DNA from: CAG-882 sp050874385
Lineage (GTDB): Bacteria > Bacillota > Clostridia > Lachnospirales > Lachnospiraceae
Reading direction: 5' to 3'
Assembly (NCBI GenBank): GCA_050874385.1
Contig: JBNMKO010000008.1
Location: forward strand, 4,086-68,085
Length of the DNA: 64,000 nucleotides
Shown: piece by piece, positions 1 through 8,127 of the stretch
How the letters are laid out: every line of letters begins with the position of its first letter
How positions within the stretch are numbered: position 1 is the stretch's first letter
Notes under the pieces: generated by a model
Told to the model about the DNA's origin: nothing
The model's input: the letters and a program-made list of their open reading frames with translations, nothing else
The model's database searches: none
Position numbers and translations under genes: made by a program

Positions 1-705
1 AAGCGTGAAAAACTTGGCGGAACAATGGGTGATATATGCACTGCAAAGTTCAAGATTAATATTAAGAAGCTTACAAAATGGTATCAGGTACAGTTGGAAA
101 AGCTCGGTGTCGATGTTCGTCTGAACACTGCAATTACGGGGGACGAGCCGGAGTTGGCAGAATGTGACAACATTATTATCGGGTGCGGTGCTGTTCCGGT
201 AACTCCAAATATTCCCGGCATTGATGGCGCTAATGTTGTTAACATCGTGGCGGCACACAAAGATGCTTCGCTTATTAAAGGACATAATATTGTAGTCTGC
301 GGCGGTGGTGCATCCGGTTTGGATGGCGCACTTGAGATGGCATCCGAGATGGGCAAAAATGTGACAGTGGTTGAGATGCTTCCTGAGTGTGGAAAGGACG
401 TATTCTTTATCAATAAGATTACGCTGTTTAACAGACTGAAAGAGAGCAATGTAAAACTGCTCACAAGCACAAAAGTTTTGGCTATCGATGAAAAGGGTCT
501 CACTGTAGAGAATGCGGACGGCAGCCAGACACATATTGATGCTGATACGGTTATCACGGCATTTGGTATGAAGCCTGACCTCACTGTTGTAAATGCGGTT
601 GATGCTAAATATCATACAAAGACAAGAATTGTTGGAGATAGCAATAAGCTGGGTAAGATTGGTGAGGCTGTCAGAGATGGATTCTATGCAGGAAGTAGTC
701 TGTAA
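1..705 (+). CDS. FAD/NAD(P)-dependent oxidoreductase, C-terminal part (2-enoate reductase / old yellow enzyme-like)
   Basis: Partial gene: the frame is open from base 1 and ends at TAA 703-705, so only the last 234 residues are present. They begin with a KLGGTMG turn typical of the FAD/NAD-binding half of NADH:flavin oxidoreductases. Next come an IIGCGAVPVTPNIPGIDG segment (FAD-side motif) and a second Rossmann glycine motif, VVCGGGASGLDGA, for NAD(P)H. A TAFGMKPD motif sits near the C-terminus. In this family an N-terminal TIM-barrel FMN domain, here outside the window, normally reduces an activated C=C bond with electrons passed through FAD and an Fe-S cluster. The family is clear. The substrate cannot be told, and a stand-alone NADH oxidase-like protein is possible. 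Confidence 0.85.
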   Translation, partial: KREKLGGTMGDICTAKFKINIKKLTKWYQVQLEKLGVDVRLNTAITGDEPELAECDNIIIGCGAVPVTPNIPGIDGANVVNIVAAHKDASLIKGHNIVVCGGGASGLDGALEMASEMGKNVTVVEMLPECGKDVFFINKITLFNRLKESNVKLLTSTKVLAIDEKGLTVENADGSQTHIDADTVITAFGMKPDLTVVNAVDAKYHTKTRIVGDSNKLGKIGEAVRDGFYAGSSL

Positions 706-1001
706 ACAGCTGATGGGATTGTAGAACCAATGGTGTGAATTGCCATACATCGCAAAAATGCGAAAACATGTGATTTCATGGTGAATATTTTATAAAGATG
801 TAAAAACAGGGAACAAAAGTAAGTAAAACTTTTGTTCCCTGTTTTTAATAGAACTTCAGAAATGTGCTGCGTGTCCCCTAATATAAAAGCGATGGCGGCA
901 TATATTAGATTTCCTATGAGGAAAGCGAGCAATATTGTTCTGATAACTGTTTTATTCGAGGTATCAGCTTTTTTTGGGTTTCTGTTTTTTTCTTTCATAT
1001 G
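684..1001 (-). CDS. Possible small membrane protein (doubtful)
   Basis: A leftward ORF that could start at ATG 1001, behind an AGGTGA ribosome binding site six bases upstream. It would encode about 105 residues with a Lys/Asn-rich N-terminus and one convincing membrane segment (ILLAFLIGNLIYAAIAFIL). After about residue 50 the frame runs through the perfect 19-bp hairpin at 802-846 and then overlaps the end of the oxidoreductase gene, so the C-terminal half is unlikely to be genuine. It may be the decayed start of a longer membrane protein. I do not recognise a family. Confidence 0.25.
   Translation of the reverse strand, partial: HMKEKNRNPKKADTSNKTVIRTILLAFLIGNLIYAAIAFILGDTQHISEVLLKTGNKSFTYFCSLFLHLYKIFTMKSHVFAFLRCMAIHTIGSTIPSAVYRLLPA
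802..846. terminator. Bidirectional intrinsic terminator hairpin
   Basis: A perfect 19-bp stem (802-820 pairs with 828-846) with a 7-base loop. It is flanked by an A-run on the left and a T-run on the right, so it can terminate transcription in both directions. It lies about 100 bases after the flavoenzyme stop codon. Confidence 0.85.
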
Positions 1002-1134
1002 TTCACCTGTTGTAAAAAAATATTGATATTTTAACACTGCCAATCAATTAGTGAAGCGGATTGCGAATATTCTAAGCATAAGAAGGGCAGAAGAAAGACC
1101 TATAGCTGATTAGTATGTATTATTCAAATGGTTG

Positions 1135-1163
1135 TTTTCAAGTATTACATTTAATGGTATAAT
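1135..1163 (+). promoter_or_regulatory. Promoter of the type I toxin mRNA
   Basis: TTTTCA at 1135-1140, a 17-base spacer and a consensus TATAAT at 1158-1163 preceded by TG-G (extended -10). The start would fall near 1170, giving a leader of about 32 bases before the toxin start codon. That leader begins with GTTGCCGC (1170-1177), which is complementary to the loop of the terminator at 1338-1369. Confidence 0.7.
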
Positions 1164-1201
1164 AAATACGTTGCCGCCCCGATACTGGAAACAGGGAGGG
1201 G

Positions 1202-1297
1202 GTGAAAGGCTTGGAAAATATAGTATCATTCATACTTTCCGTCATGGCGAGTGTAATTGCATATTACATTTGCAAATGGTTAGACGGTGAAAAGTAG
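1202..1297 (+). CDS. Small hydrophobic toxin of a Fst/par-like type I toxin-antitoxin locus
   Basis: A 31-residue peptide from GTG 1202, behind a GGGAGGG ribosome binding site; TTG 1211 is an in-frame alternative start. It has a short N-terminus, one membrane helix (VSFILSVMASVIAYYIC) and a charged tail KWLDGEK. This is the layout of Fst/Ldr-type type I toxins, which insert in the membrane when unrestrained. The gene has its own extended -10 promoter and a shared downstream terminator. Beyond the terminator lies a near-copy of its translation-start region, transcribed from the other strand. The peptide is too short for confident family assignment from composition alone; the RNA architecture is the stronger evidence. 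Confidence 0.75.
   Translation: MKGLENIVSFILSVMASVIAYYICKWLDGEK
1209..1232 (+). repeat. Direct repeat a: toxin translation-start region
   Basis: A 24-base segment around the first toxin codons that is repeated at 1376-1399 with 22 of 24 identities. Because the second copy is transcribed leftward, the antitoxin RNA would be antisense to this site although it is encoded outside the toxin ORF. This is the DRa/DRb logic of the pAD1 par locus. Confidence 0.75.
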
Positions 1298-1337
1298 TCG
1301 GTAACTAACCTCAGTTTGGTCAGCTGTAAATGGCAAG

Positions 1338-1375
1338 AACCCCTAAAGAGCGGCAACTCTTTAGGGGTTCGTTTT
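1338..1375. terminator. Shared bidirectional terminator of toxin and antitoxin RNAs
   Basis: A perfect 13-bp stem (1338-1350 with 1357-1369), loop CGGCAA, followed by CGTTTT on the + strand. It lies between the convergent toxin and antitoxin transcripts. The loop complements the 5' end of the toxin mRNA, which would allow a long-range fold that hides the ribosome binding site. Confidence 0.85.
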
Positions 1376-1399
1376 GCTTGGAAAATATCGTATCATTTA
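1376..1399 (-). repeat. Direct repeat b: antitoxin recognition sequence
   Basis: The second copy of the 24-base repeat found at 1209-1232, with mismatches at two positions. It lies immediately downstream of the antitoxin promoter in the leftward direction, so it forms the 5' region of the antisense RNA. Confidence 0.75.
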
Positions 1400-1409
1400 C
1401 TCAAGTATT

Positions 1410-1438
1410 ACTATACCACATACTTGAGCTATTATCAA
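1410..1438 (-). promoter_or_regulatory. Leftward promoter of the antitoxin RNA
   Basis: On the minus strand: TTGATA (1438-1433), exactly 17 bases, then TATAGT (1415-1410) preceded by TG-G (extended -10). It is stronger than the toxin promoter at the -35 box, as expected if the labile antitoxin must be in excess. Confidence 0.75.
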
Positions 1439-1566
1439 GTATATGCAATAAAAAAATTTTTATTACCAATTTATTGCTAGTGGTTTATCTATCGAAAAAT
1501 ACTTAATTCACTAATAAATTCATTGACATTAATCTACGAATTATGGTGGAGTTGATATAAAATATT

Positions 1567-1575
1567 TGGTATAAT
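1567..1575 (+). promoter_or_regulatory. Extended -10 element upstream of the LytTR gene
   Basis: TGGTATAAT with no good -35 at 17 bases. The same TTGGTATAAT string precedes the second LytTR gene at 31641-31649, which suggests a shared promoter type. Transcription would start near 1582, through the NUDIX fragment. Confidence 0.4.
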
Positions 1576-1610
1576 ATTATAAAAAAAGAAGGGCAGGTGC
1601 AGATATAAAT

Positions 1611-1745
1611 ATGTATGATTGCTGTTTTACAAGGGAAAACAACTGGTTCAGATACCGCGCTGGGGCAATTATTATAGAGGATGGCTGTGTGCTGTTCGCG
1701 GGAAATTCGAGCTTCCTGAAAGATTATATTGGCATTAGCATATAA
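1611..1745 (+). pseudogene. N-terminal fragment of a NUDIX-type hydrolase
   Basis: A 44-codon frame from ATG 1611 to TAA 1743-1745. Its segment FRYRAGAIIIEDGCVLF matches the first beta-strands of NUDIX hydrolases, after which the reading collapses and no NUDIX box follows. It sits between the extended -10 element and the LytTR regulator, nine bases before the latter. It is most simply a deletion remnant now serving as a leader. Whether it is translated, and so couples to the regulator, is unknown. Confidence 0.5.
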
Positions 1746-1754
1746 GGAGCGTCT

Positions 1755-2465
1755 ATGGAAAAGTATCATATCGCAGTCGTTGAGGACGAGCCTCTTTTTG
1801 CGAAGCAGCTTGAGGAGTATATACGCCGCTATGAGAGGGAGCGGGACAAAAAAATAAATATCACATTTTTTTCCGATGGCGAGGATATTGTTGAGAATTA
1901 CAGTGGAGATTACGATATAATTCTGATGGATATTCAGATGCAGTTCATGGACGGGATGACGGCGGCGCAGAAAATACGCGGTCTTGACCATGAGGTGATA
2001 ATCATGTTTATCACCAACAGGCTCGACTATGCGGTGCGCGGATATGAGGTGGACGCGATGGACTATGTGGTAAAGCCTGTGGAATATTTCGCATTTTCGC
2101 AGAAGCTCGACAAGGCATTTGACCGCATGAAAAAGCCGGACGAAGTGTATGTGTCGGTTGTCACAGAAGACGGAGTATGGAAGCTGAAGACATCGGAAAT
2201 CTATTACATTGAAAGTCAGGGGCACTATGCGAGATATCGCACCGTGCGGGGAGATTTTGTGTCGAGAGTCGCGCTCAAAAGTCTTGAGGCGGAGTTACGG
2301 GGTTATGGTTTTTTCAGATGCAGCAAAGGATTTCTTGTGAATATGGCGAATGTGGACGGGCTTTCGGGCGGTGAGTGCATTGTGTGCGGTGAAAAAATTC
2401 CGGTCAGCCGCGGTGTGAGGAAGGAATTTATGGAGCTTCTGATGAGGTATATGAGCATGAATTGA
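1755..2465 (+). CDS. LytTR-family response regulator
   Basis: 236 residues from ATG 1755, behind AAGGAG. The N-terminal receiver domain (about 1-120) shows the acidic pair in VVEDEP, the phosphoacceptor Asp in IILMDIQMQFMDG and the conserved Lys in VVKPVEY. The C-terminal LytTR DNA-binding domain (about 135-233) shows IYYIESQGHYARY and FFRCSKGFLVN. Such proteins bind paired direct repeats and are activated by a GHKL-type kinase. The kinase gene follows 13 bases downstream, so the two form one operon. The target is not evident. It is clearly paralogous to the regulator at 31733. Confidence 0.93.
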   Translation: MEKYHIAVVEDEPLFAKQLEEYIRRYERERDKKINITFFSDGEDIVENYSGDYDIILMDIQMQFMDGMTAAQKIRGLDHEVIIMFITNRLDYAVRGYEVDAMDYVVKPVEYFAFSQKLDKAFDRMKKPDEVYVSVVTEDGVWKLKTSEIYYIESQGHYARYRTVRGDFVSRVALKSLEAELRGYGFFRCSKGFLVNMANVDGLSGGECIVCGEKIPVSRGVRKEFMELLMRYMSMN

Positions 2466-2478
2466 CGGGAGGATTGTT

Positions 2479-3813
2479 ATGCAGTATTATCCCGATATTC
2501 CAAGAATATGTACGGCTCTTGCACAGTGGGGAGCGTGTATGACATATTTATTTTTGATTAAAAAGGAATTATTTAAAAAAGTTAAGTTCTGGGCGTACAG
2601 TGTCATAATGCTTGTAGTGCAGGCTGTCTTTTTGGTGTGGTCGGGCAGTTTTAAGATTGTGTTCTGGCTTATGTGTATGTTGATAGCTGTGGGACTTATG
2701 TACACTTTTATCAAGCTTGCGGGAAAAAATTCATATCTTGCCACGGGTTACTGCTGCGTTAAGGCATTTCTGCTCGCCGAGTTTGTGGCTTCGCTCGAGT
2801 GGCAGCTTATGATGTATATCGGTGGGCGGCAGATGAAGCCTGTGTTATTTTGGACAATAAATACTGTGATGATTTTTGTGATTTATGGTGCGGGCTTTGC
2901 GGTCACAATACATCTTGAGAAAAAAATATTTGAGAGCGAATATTTGAAAAAGCTGACAATAAAGGAAGTGTTGGCGGCTGCCGGAATTGCGGTGGCGGTA
3001 TTTGCTTTCAGCAATCTGAGTTTTCTGTATAACGGAATTGAATATAGCGGACTTCCGTTTACGGGCTCGACCCGCGCGGATATATTTTTTATAAGAACGC
3101 TCGTGGATTTTGGTGGTCTTGCCATACTTTTTATTTATCAGAGCCGCATTTACGATTATATCGTGGAGCGTGAACTTGCCGCAATGAATGTGCTGTTAAA
3201 AAGTCAGTACGACCAGTACAGAAACTATCAGGACAGCATGGAATTTATACATATAAAATACCATGATTTGAAGCACCAGATAGCAGGACTTAGGATTGAG
3301 ACGGACGAGGAAAAGAGAAAAAAGTGGCTTGATGCGATGGAGGAGGAAGTCAGTAGCTTTCAAAATATGCAGAGGACGGGAAATCAGGTTCTAGACACCA
3401 TACTTGCCGCGAAGATATTCCACTGCCGCAAAAATAACATAAGCATTACCTGTGTGGCAGATGGAAAACTCCTTGATTTTATGCATGTTATGGACATTTG
3501 CTCTATATTCGGCAACGCGCTTGACAATGCCATTGAGCATGTTACGCTGATACCCGAACAGGAGAAAAGACTTATCCATGTGACTGTGTCCTCCAAGAAA
3601 AATTTTGTATTTATCAAGGTGGAGAATTACTGTGATACCCCGATACAAAAGGATGAAAGGGCGCTTATAAAGACGACGAAAGCGGATAAGAATAATCACG
3701 GTTTCGGGCTGTCGAGTATTCGGGCTACAGCACAAAAATATGGCGGTGCGGTGGATTTCGGACAGCAGAACGACTGGTTTTATCTGACAATATTGATACC
3801 AAGTGTGCAGTGA
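2479..3813 (+). CDS. AgrC/CitA-like GHKL sensor histidine kinase
   Basis: 444 residues. The first ~230 residues form about six membrane helices. A cytoplasmic region follows with the phospho-accepting His in KYHDLKHQIAGL. The C-terminal GHKL ATPase domain has the N-box (FGNALDNAIEH) and a G-box (NNHGFGLSSIRATAQKYGG). In this family the membrane domain senses a peptide or small ligand, and phosphate passes to the LytTR partner encoded just upstream. The layout matches the kinase at 32440, with which it shares strings such as NQ/NR-LDTIL, AKIF/AKTI and LFMHVMDI-like positions. The ligand is unknown. Confidence 0.92.
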   Translation: MQYYPDIPRICTALAQWGACMTYLFLIKKELFKKVKFWAYSVIMLVVQAVFLVWSGSFKIVFWLMCMLIAVGLMYTFIKLAGKNSYLATGYCCVKAFLLAEFVASLEWQLMMYIGGRQMKPVLFWTINTVMIFVIYGAGFAVTIHLEKKIFESEYLKKLTIKEVLAAAGIAVAVFAFSNLSFLYNGIEYSGLPFTGSTRADIFFIRTLVDFGGLAILFIYQSRIYDYIVERELAAMNVLLKSQYDQYRNYQDSMEFIHIKYHDLKHQIAGLRIETDEEKRKKWLDAMEEEVSSFQNMQRTGNQVLDTILAAKIFHCRKNNISITCVADGKLLDFMHVMDICSIFGNALDNAIEHVTLIPEQEKRLIHVTVSSKKNFVFIKVENYCDTPIQKDERALIKTTKADKNNHGFGLSSIRATAQKYGGAVDFGQQNDWFYLTILIPSVQ

Positions 3814-3870
3814 TAATTAAAAATAATAGCTGTTTGAATATATAAAAAATAAAAAACAGATAAATGATAT

Positions 3871-3906
3871 GTACCCTCTTTACCGTATGTTTGGCAGAGA
3901 GGGTAC
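3871..3906 (-). terminator. Hairpin between convergent genes
   Basis: A 9-bp stem (GTACCCTCT 3871-3879 with 3898-3906) and an 18-base loop. Read leftward, a T-rich stretch begins about 15 bases after the stem, so termination of the 3921-8126 gene is plausible but not ideal. Confidence 0.4.
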
Positions 3907-3920
3907 AGGTCTGTTCTGTG

Positions 3921-6900
3921 TCAGGTATATATGCCATCTGGCGATAAATGATTTTTTATCTGAGTTTGTTTGCGTGCATTTTCAAGGTCACCAATTTTTT
4001 CATAATAACTGATTAACTGGTCACAGATATTTATACGCTCATTTTTTTTATAATCTATTGGCAGGTCATCAATCTGTTGGGATTTGATAAGCCAATAGAT
4101 ATGCTTGTCACTATTGGTTGAGTTACACATGGTAATTATGGCAATGGCGAGTTTAAGTTTATTTTTTGAAGAAAATGAAAGGAAAAGTTGTTCTAATTTA
4201 TCCCACATTTTTGATACCAATAAACTGTTTTTTTCATTTAATAAAAATAATTCTATAATTTCACACAAGGTGTTTATGTTGGATGGTACACATGATTCTA
4301 GTGCTTCAAAACAGCATTTTGAGATGTCTGTATATGCTCCAACATGAATATAGTATTCGCATAGGTTTTTTAGGATATTTATAGAATGATGGGTTAGTTC
4401 AGTATTAATTCTGTTTTTGATATCCGTTGCCATAGTCTGCGCCTCAGAATAACGGTTGGCTTTTAAATATTTGTTTATATAGTCAAACCAGATATCCTCA
4501 TAAATATAAGAATGAGAGGGTGCTTCATATTTTGCCAATAAATAATAGTTTATTTCTGAAGCGTAAGTTGACGAACCGGTAGTTTCATCAAATCTATTCA
4601 TAGAATATGCGGTACGATAGTCATTGACGCCAAAGGCATATTTACCGTTTTCTGAAGCGTTCTTATAGTATATTGAGGAAGAAGAAATTTCATTTTCATA
4701 GAAAAACTCGGCTATGGCTAAATTGGCATAATACTTATTTGTGTAATCATCCGATGGAATAATGTTACTTATTAATTCATTGTAAAGATAACCTTCAGGT
4801 TTTATTTCGTCCATGCTTTCAGATAATTTATTCATTTGACTGGATATTATGTTCCCGAATGGCAGCCATCCTTTGGCATTGTCGACAAAGGAAGATATGC
4901 CCTTAGTTATTTCTCTTTTTTTGTCAGAAAAAGGTAATTTGAAATTATCAGGTTCACAAAAGGCGGACGCAAAAGTAATATATATATTTTTGTTCGAACT
5001 GTAGATTTTAGCTAATGATATAAATTCGTTTGCGATTTCTTTGTCACGCGTGTTGAAGTGACAATTAAGAAATTTGTACGTTTCTCGGATTAGTTCGCTT
5101 TGAAGGGTTTCTGCTGTATTTATAGACGATTTAAGCAGTAGCGAATAAGCTTTAAAAATGTCTAAACAGTTATCTAATGGATCTTCAGAAAGCCTGCACT
5201 TCCAATATGAAATAGAAAGTCTGGCATATTTTTTAGCCTCATCAATTTTAGGAGGAATTGAATATAGACTATTTTGGGCTAATTGAAGGTAATTATATCC
5301 GTTATCTTCTCCTATCATGAGTTCGTTTGCTATTTCTTTTTTGTCTGCCGTAGAAGAATATATTGATATTAACTGGGTGCGGATATATGGAGGAAGAAAA
5401 TCTTTATTTGACTTCCAATGTGCAAGTATTTCATCGGCAAGCTGAAGGATATCCTCAAATGGTACGGCATCAACTTCCATTGCATTGAGTAGGTCGGATT
5501 TCTTTTCATAGTAATCAGGATTTTGCAGGGTATTATCAATATATATTTTTATGGAGTTGTCGGCATCTTCAATATATTTGTTTTCCTCGACTGAACTGCA
5601 TAATGGACTTACTATATCGCCATATATGTCACACAATTGTTTGGAAATATGCCTTTTTAGTTCAAATGTAATCTCATCTGAACGATTATAGGCTTCCAGT
5701 AAATATGTTTGAGTTAAATTCCACAATAATTGCGCATCCGTATCATTGTCAAAATAGCATGATAAAGAATAATCATAGGTAAGCTTTTTACACAGACAAG
5801 CCGCTTTGGCGATTTCTTCTACAGAAAAATTTTTAATATTGTTCTTTATTTCTGTTAGTATAGTGATAAATTTATCTATCTGGTTACTTTCCTCCTCAAA
5901 TGAATATTTAGAACTAAAGTAACTGAGATAGCATAATGCGAGTTGTAGTAAGTAATTGTTGTGCTGATCGATATATTTTGTACCCTCAATGATGAGCGGC
6001 AATAAAGGTTTTATAATTTTGGAGGAAGAGTATACTTGAGCTCTGGTAATTGTGTATTGAGCTAAAAGGTATGCATATGAAACTGACATGCCATGTATTC
6101 TTGGTATAATATGATCACAGACATCAATTCGATGTTTTACCGTAAGCATACGATTAGTGTCATTTGTCAATGGTAATATATTAATGTATTCGCTAAGTGA
6201 ACAGAGCAGATTATCTATTTGCTTGACTGTAGGTTTAAGGTGATTAAGGACTCTGTCAATAATCAATGGGTGCAAAGCGATTGTCGATGAAAAATGATCT
6301 TCTGTAATAAGTCCACGTTCGATTAATGAAAATAATGATTTTTTTGAATATATTCCACACCATTTTAAAAATAAATCAATATCAATGCTGTTTATTGTAA
6401 TAACTGAAAGATTGACAAGTATATTTTGCTCATCTTCACTGAAACATGACATATCAAAAAGTGCATCAATATGATTTTGTATAGAGCGATTATTAAGTTG
6501 TCTATCTTTACTTTGCTTGATGCGCTCATCAGTTATTTCCTGTATTTCGAACTGCTGAAATTTATGGAATATTTCCGATAATGTAATTGAAGTATAATTA
6601 ACTAATTTGCTTATTAACTCAGTTGTAAGGGTATGGTGGGAAATTAAATGTATAATTTGTTCAAGAACTTCATTGTCTGCATCACTTATTTTCCTGGTAC
6701 AAAAAGAATAAAATAATTTTTTACATTCATTTAGCCCATATATATCAATTGATATTGCGTTTTCAAATGTTTTTGTACTTCTGGTTGTAATAATTTTTTT
6801 GCAAGGCAGATTAAACCATTCTTTTATCTGCTCATCAACAAATTCATTGCAATTATCAATTATTAACAATAATTTACTTGAGCAGAGCGACTTAAAACAT

Positions 6901-8126
6901 TCCATTTTGCGGTTATAGTATTTGGCATCAGATTCTCCGTTTTTGCGCGAAAAGTTGGCAATTGAAAAAATATTATCATTGCACAAAAGAGATGTGAAAG
7001 AGTCAGAATACTGCGCAAAAATGATTGTATCATATTCGTTTTTGTGAATTTTAGCATACTGCGTTGCAAGCGTACTTTTACCATTACCACCAAGACCGGA
7101 TAATATAACATTATTACTCATTGTTAGTGCATGTTCTATCTGCGTTAATTCCTGTGTTCGTCCAATAAACATGTTAAATGGAGTAGAAAAATGCTGTTCA
7201 AGGTAAGGAATTTTTACATCTGACAAGTCTATTAACTTTTTTAAGGAGTCAAGTAATTCTTCACCTGTTTCAAATCTGTCCTCGATGTATATGCATAATG
7301 TTTTTTTAAAAAAAGTACAGAGTTCATTAAAAAAGGTCTCATCAGTTCCAAAAAGTATACTGGAGGCTTCATCAATATCCCAATCACTAAAACTGCTGCA
7401 ATCGGTGATGATATCAGGCTTTCTGCCAAATACCTTCTCAAATATAATTGCACCAATCGAAAAGTAATCCGATTTTTCACTGATTTTGGCTTTGTTTGTC
7501 AGTTCCGGAGCAGAATATCCTTTAGATGATATTATAGTAACATTTTGAGTTATAAGATCAGATTTATTTATTATACTGTCAAAGTCAAAAAGAAGTGCTT
7601 TATATTCAGCCGCTGTTTTCAGGCAATATATATTTTCAGGCTTTATATCCAAGTGTAAAAAACCATTTTCATGGTAGGAAATGATATTTTTGGCAACCTG
7701 ATAGATTATTTTCAGAAAATCCTGAATATTGGATAAGATTAAATCGTTTAGGCAGATTCCGTTTAAGTAATCCATAACTGAGTAAAGCGTATTGTTTGTC
7801 TGAACAATGTCTGAAAGAGCAAATGTAGAGTTTGTTAAATTATCAATTAATCTAATATTTTTCTGAACGCAGGCGGCATTTTTAAATCGACTTATATATT
7901 TTTCCGGGATTTGTCCGGATAGGCTCCCATCATCTAGACGGAAGCAGTCAGTGTTTTGGGGAAACAACTCTTTAATGCGTAACCGGTGAAAAACATATTG
8001 CCGGTCAACATAATGGGCATTATAAACAATACTGCCGCCGCCAAAGCCGATAATATCGTCAATTATTAAATCATGTTCTGAAAGGTGAAGTATATATCCT
8101 TTTTCTAATGGGGTACGGGTTTTCAT
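3921..8126 (-). CDS. Ser/Thr protein kinase fused to STAND (NB-ARC-like) ATPase and helical-repeat domain
   Basis: 1401 residues. An N-terminal eukaryotic-type kinase domain spans about 10-300. It shows a Gly-rich loop (GFGGGS, 27-32), a putative ATP Lys 52, the catalytic loop HLDIKPEN (158-165), DFD (181-183) in place of DFG, and an APE motif near 206, so it looks active. A STAND ATPase core follows: Walker A GLGGNGKST (344-352), Walker B LLLIIDNC (419-426) and sensor TTR (447-449). About 900 helical, TPR-like residues complete it. In STAND proteins the repeats sense a trigger and ATP-driven oligomerisation activates the effector, here probably the kinase. It is third in a leftward operon, with its start one base after the upstream stop codon. 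Antiphage or stress signalling is inferred, not shown. Confidence 0.85.
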   Translation of the reverse strand: MKTRTPLEKGYILHLSEHDLIIDDIIGFGGGSIVYNAHYVDRQYVFHRLRIKELFPQNTDCFRLDDGSLSGQIPEKYISRFKNAACVQKNIRLIDNLTNSTFALSDIVQTNNTLYSVMDYLNGICLNDLILSNIQDFLKIIYQVAKNIISYHENGFLHLDIKPENIYCLKTAAEYKALLFDFDSIINKSDLITQNVTIISSKGYSAPELTNKAKISEKSDYFSIGAIIFEKVFGRKPDIITDCSSFSDWDIDEASSILFGTDETFFNELCTFFKKTLCIYIEDRFETGEELLDSLKKLIDLSDVKIPYLEQHFSTPFNMFIGRTQELTQIEHALTMSNNVILSGLGGNGKSTLATQYAKIHKNEYDTIIFAQYSDSFTSLLCNDNIFSIANFSRKNGESDAKYYNRKMECFKSLCSSKLLLIIDNCNEFVDEQIKEWFNLPCKKIITTRSTKTFENAISIDIYGLNECKKLFYSFCTRKISDADNEVLEQIIHLISHHTLTTELISKLVNYTSITLSEIFHKFQQFEIQEITDERIKQSKDRQLNNRSIQNHIDALFDMSCFSEDEQNILVNLSVITINSIDIDLFLKWCGIYSKKSLFSLIERGLITEDHFSSTIALHPLIIDRVLNHLKPTVKQIDNLLCSLSEYINILPLTNDTNRMLTVKHRIDVCDHIIPRIHGMSVSYAYLLAQYTITRAQVYSSSKIIKPLLPLIIEGTKYIDQHNNYLLQLALCYLSYFSSKYSFEEESNQIDKFITILTEIKNNIKNFSVEEIAKAACLCKKLTYDYSLSCYFDNDTDAQLLWNLTQTYLLEAYNRSDEITFELKRHISKQLCDIYGDIVSPLCSSVEENKYIEDADNSIKIYIDNTLQNPDYYEKKSDLLNAMEVDAVPFEDILQLADEILAHWKSNKDFLPPYIRTQLISIYSSTADKKEIANELMIGEDNGYNYLQLAQNSLYSIPPKIDEAKKYARLSISYWKCRLSEDPLDNCLDIFKAYSLLLKSSINTAETLQSELIRETYKFLNCHFNTRDKEIANEFISLAKIYSSNKNIYITFASAFCEPDNFKLPFSDKKREITKGISSFVDNAKGWLPFGNIISSQMNKLSESMDEIKPEGYLYNELISNIIPSDDYTNKYYANLAIAEFFYENEISSSSIYYKNASENGKYAFGVNDYRTAYSMNRFDETTGSSTYASEINYYLLAKYEAPSHSYIYEDIWFDYINKYLKANRYSEAQTMATDIKNRINTELTHHSINILKNLCEYYIHVGAYTDISKCCFEALESCVPSNINTLCEIIELFLLNEKNSLLVSKMWDKLEQLFLSFSSKNKLKLAIAIITMCNSTNSDKHIYWLIKSQQIDDLPIDYKKNERINICDQLISYYEKIGDLENARKQTQIKNHLSPDGIYT

Positions 8127-8127
8127 A

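Larger units (their letters stand above)
1335..1403 (-). ncRNA. Predicted antisense antitoxin RNA
   Basis: A predicted leftward transcript of about 65-75 nt, from near 1403 to the terminator. Its 5' part is complementary (22 of 24) to the toxin translation-start region at 1209-1232. Its 3' part is the reverse complement of the toxin mRNA terminator, so the two RNAs can also meet by loop-loop pairing (loops GCGGCAAC and GTTGCCGC). Boundaries are inferred from the promoter and terminator, not measured. Confidence 0.7.

Noticed and set aside
832..1026. 64-codon rightward ORF
   Set aside because: It starts inside the perfect terminator hairpin, has no ribosome binding site and is antisense to a better-supported small frame.
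1503..2225. 240-codon leftward ORF over the LytTR gene
   Set aside because: It is a shadow of the response regulator, whose motifs and ribosome binding site are clear on the other strand.
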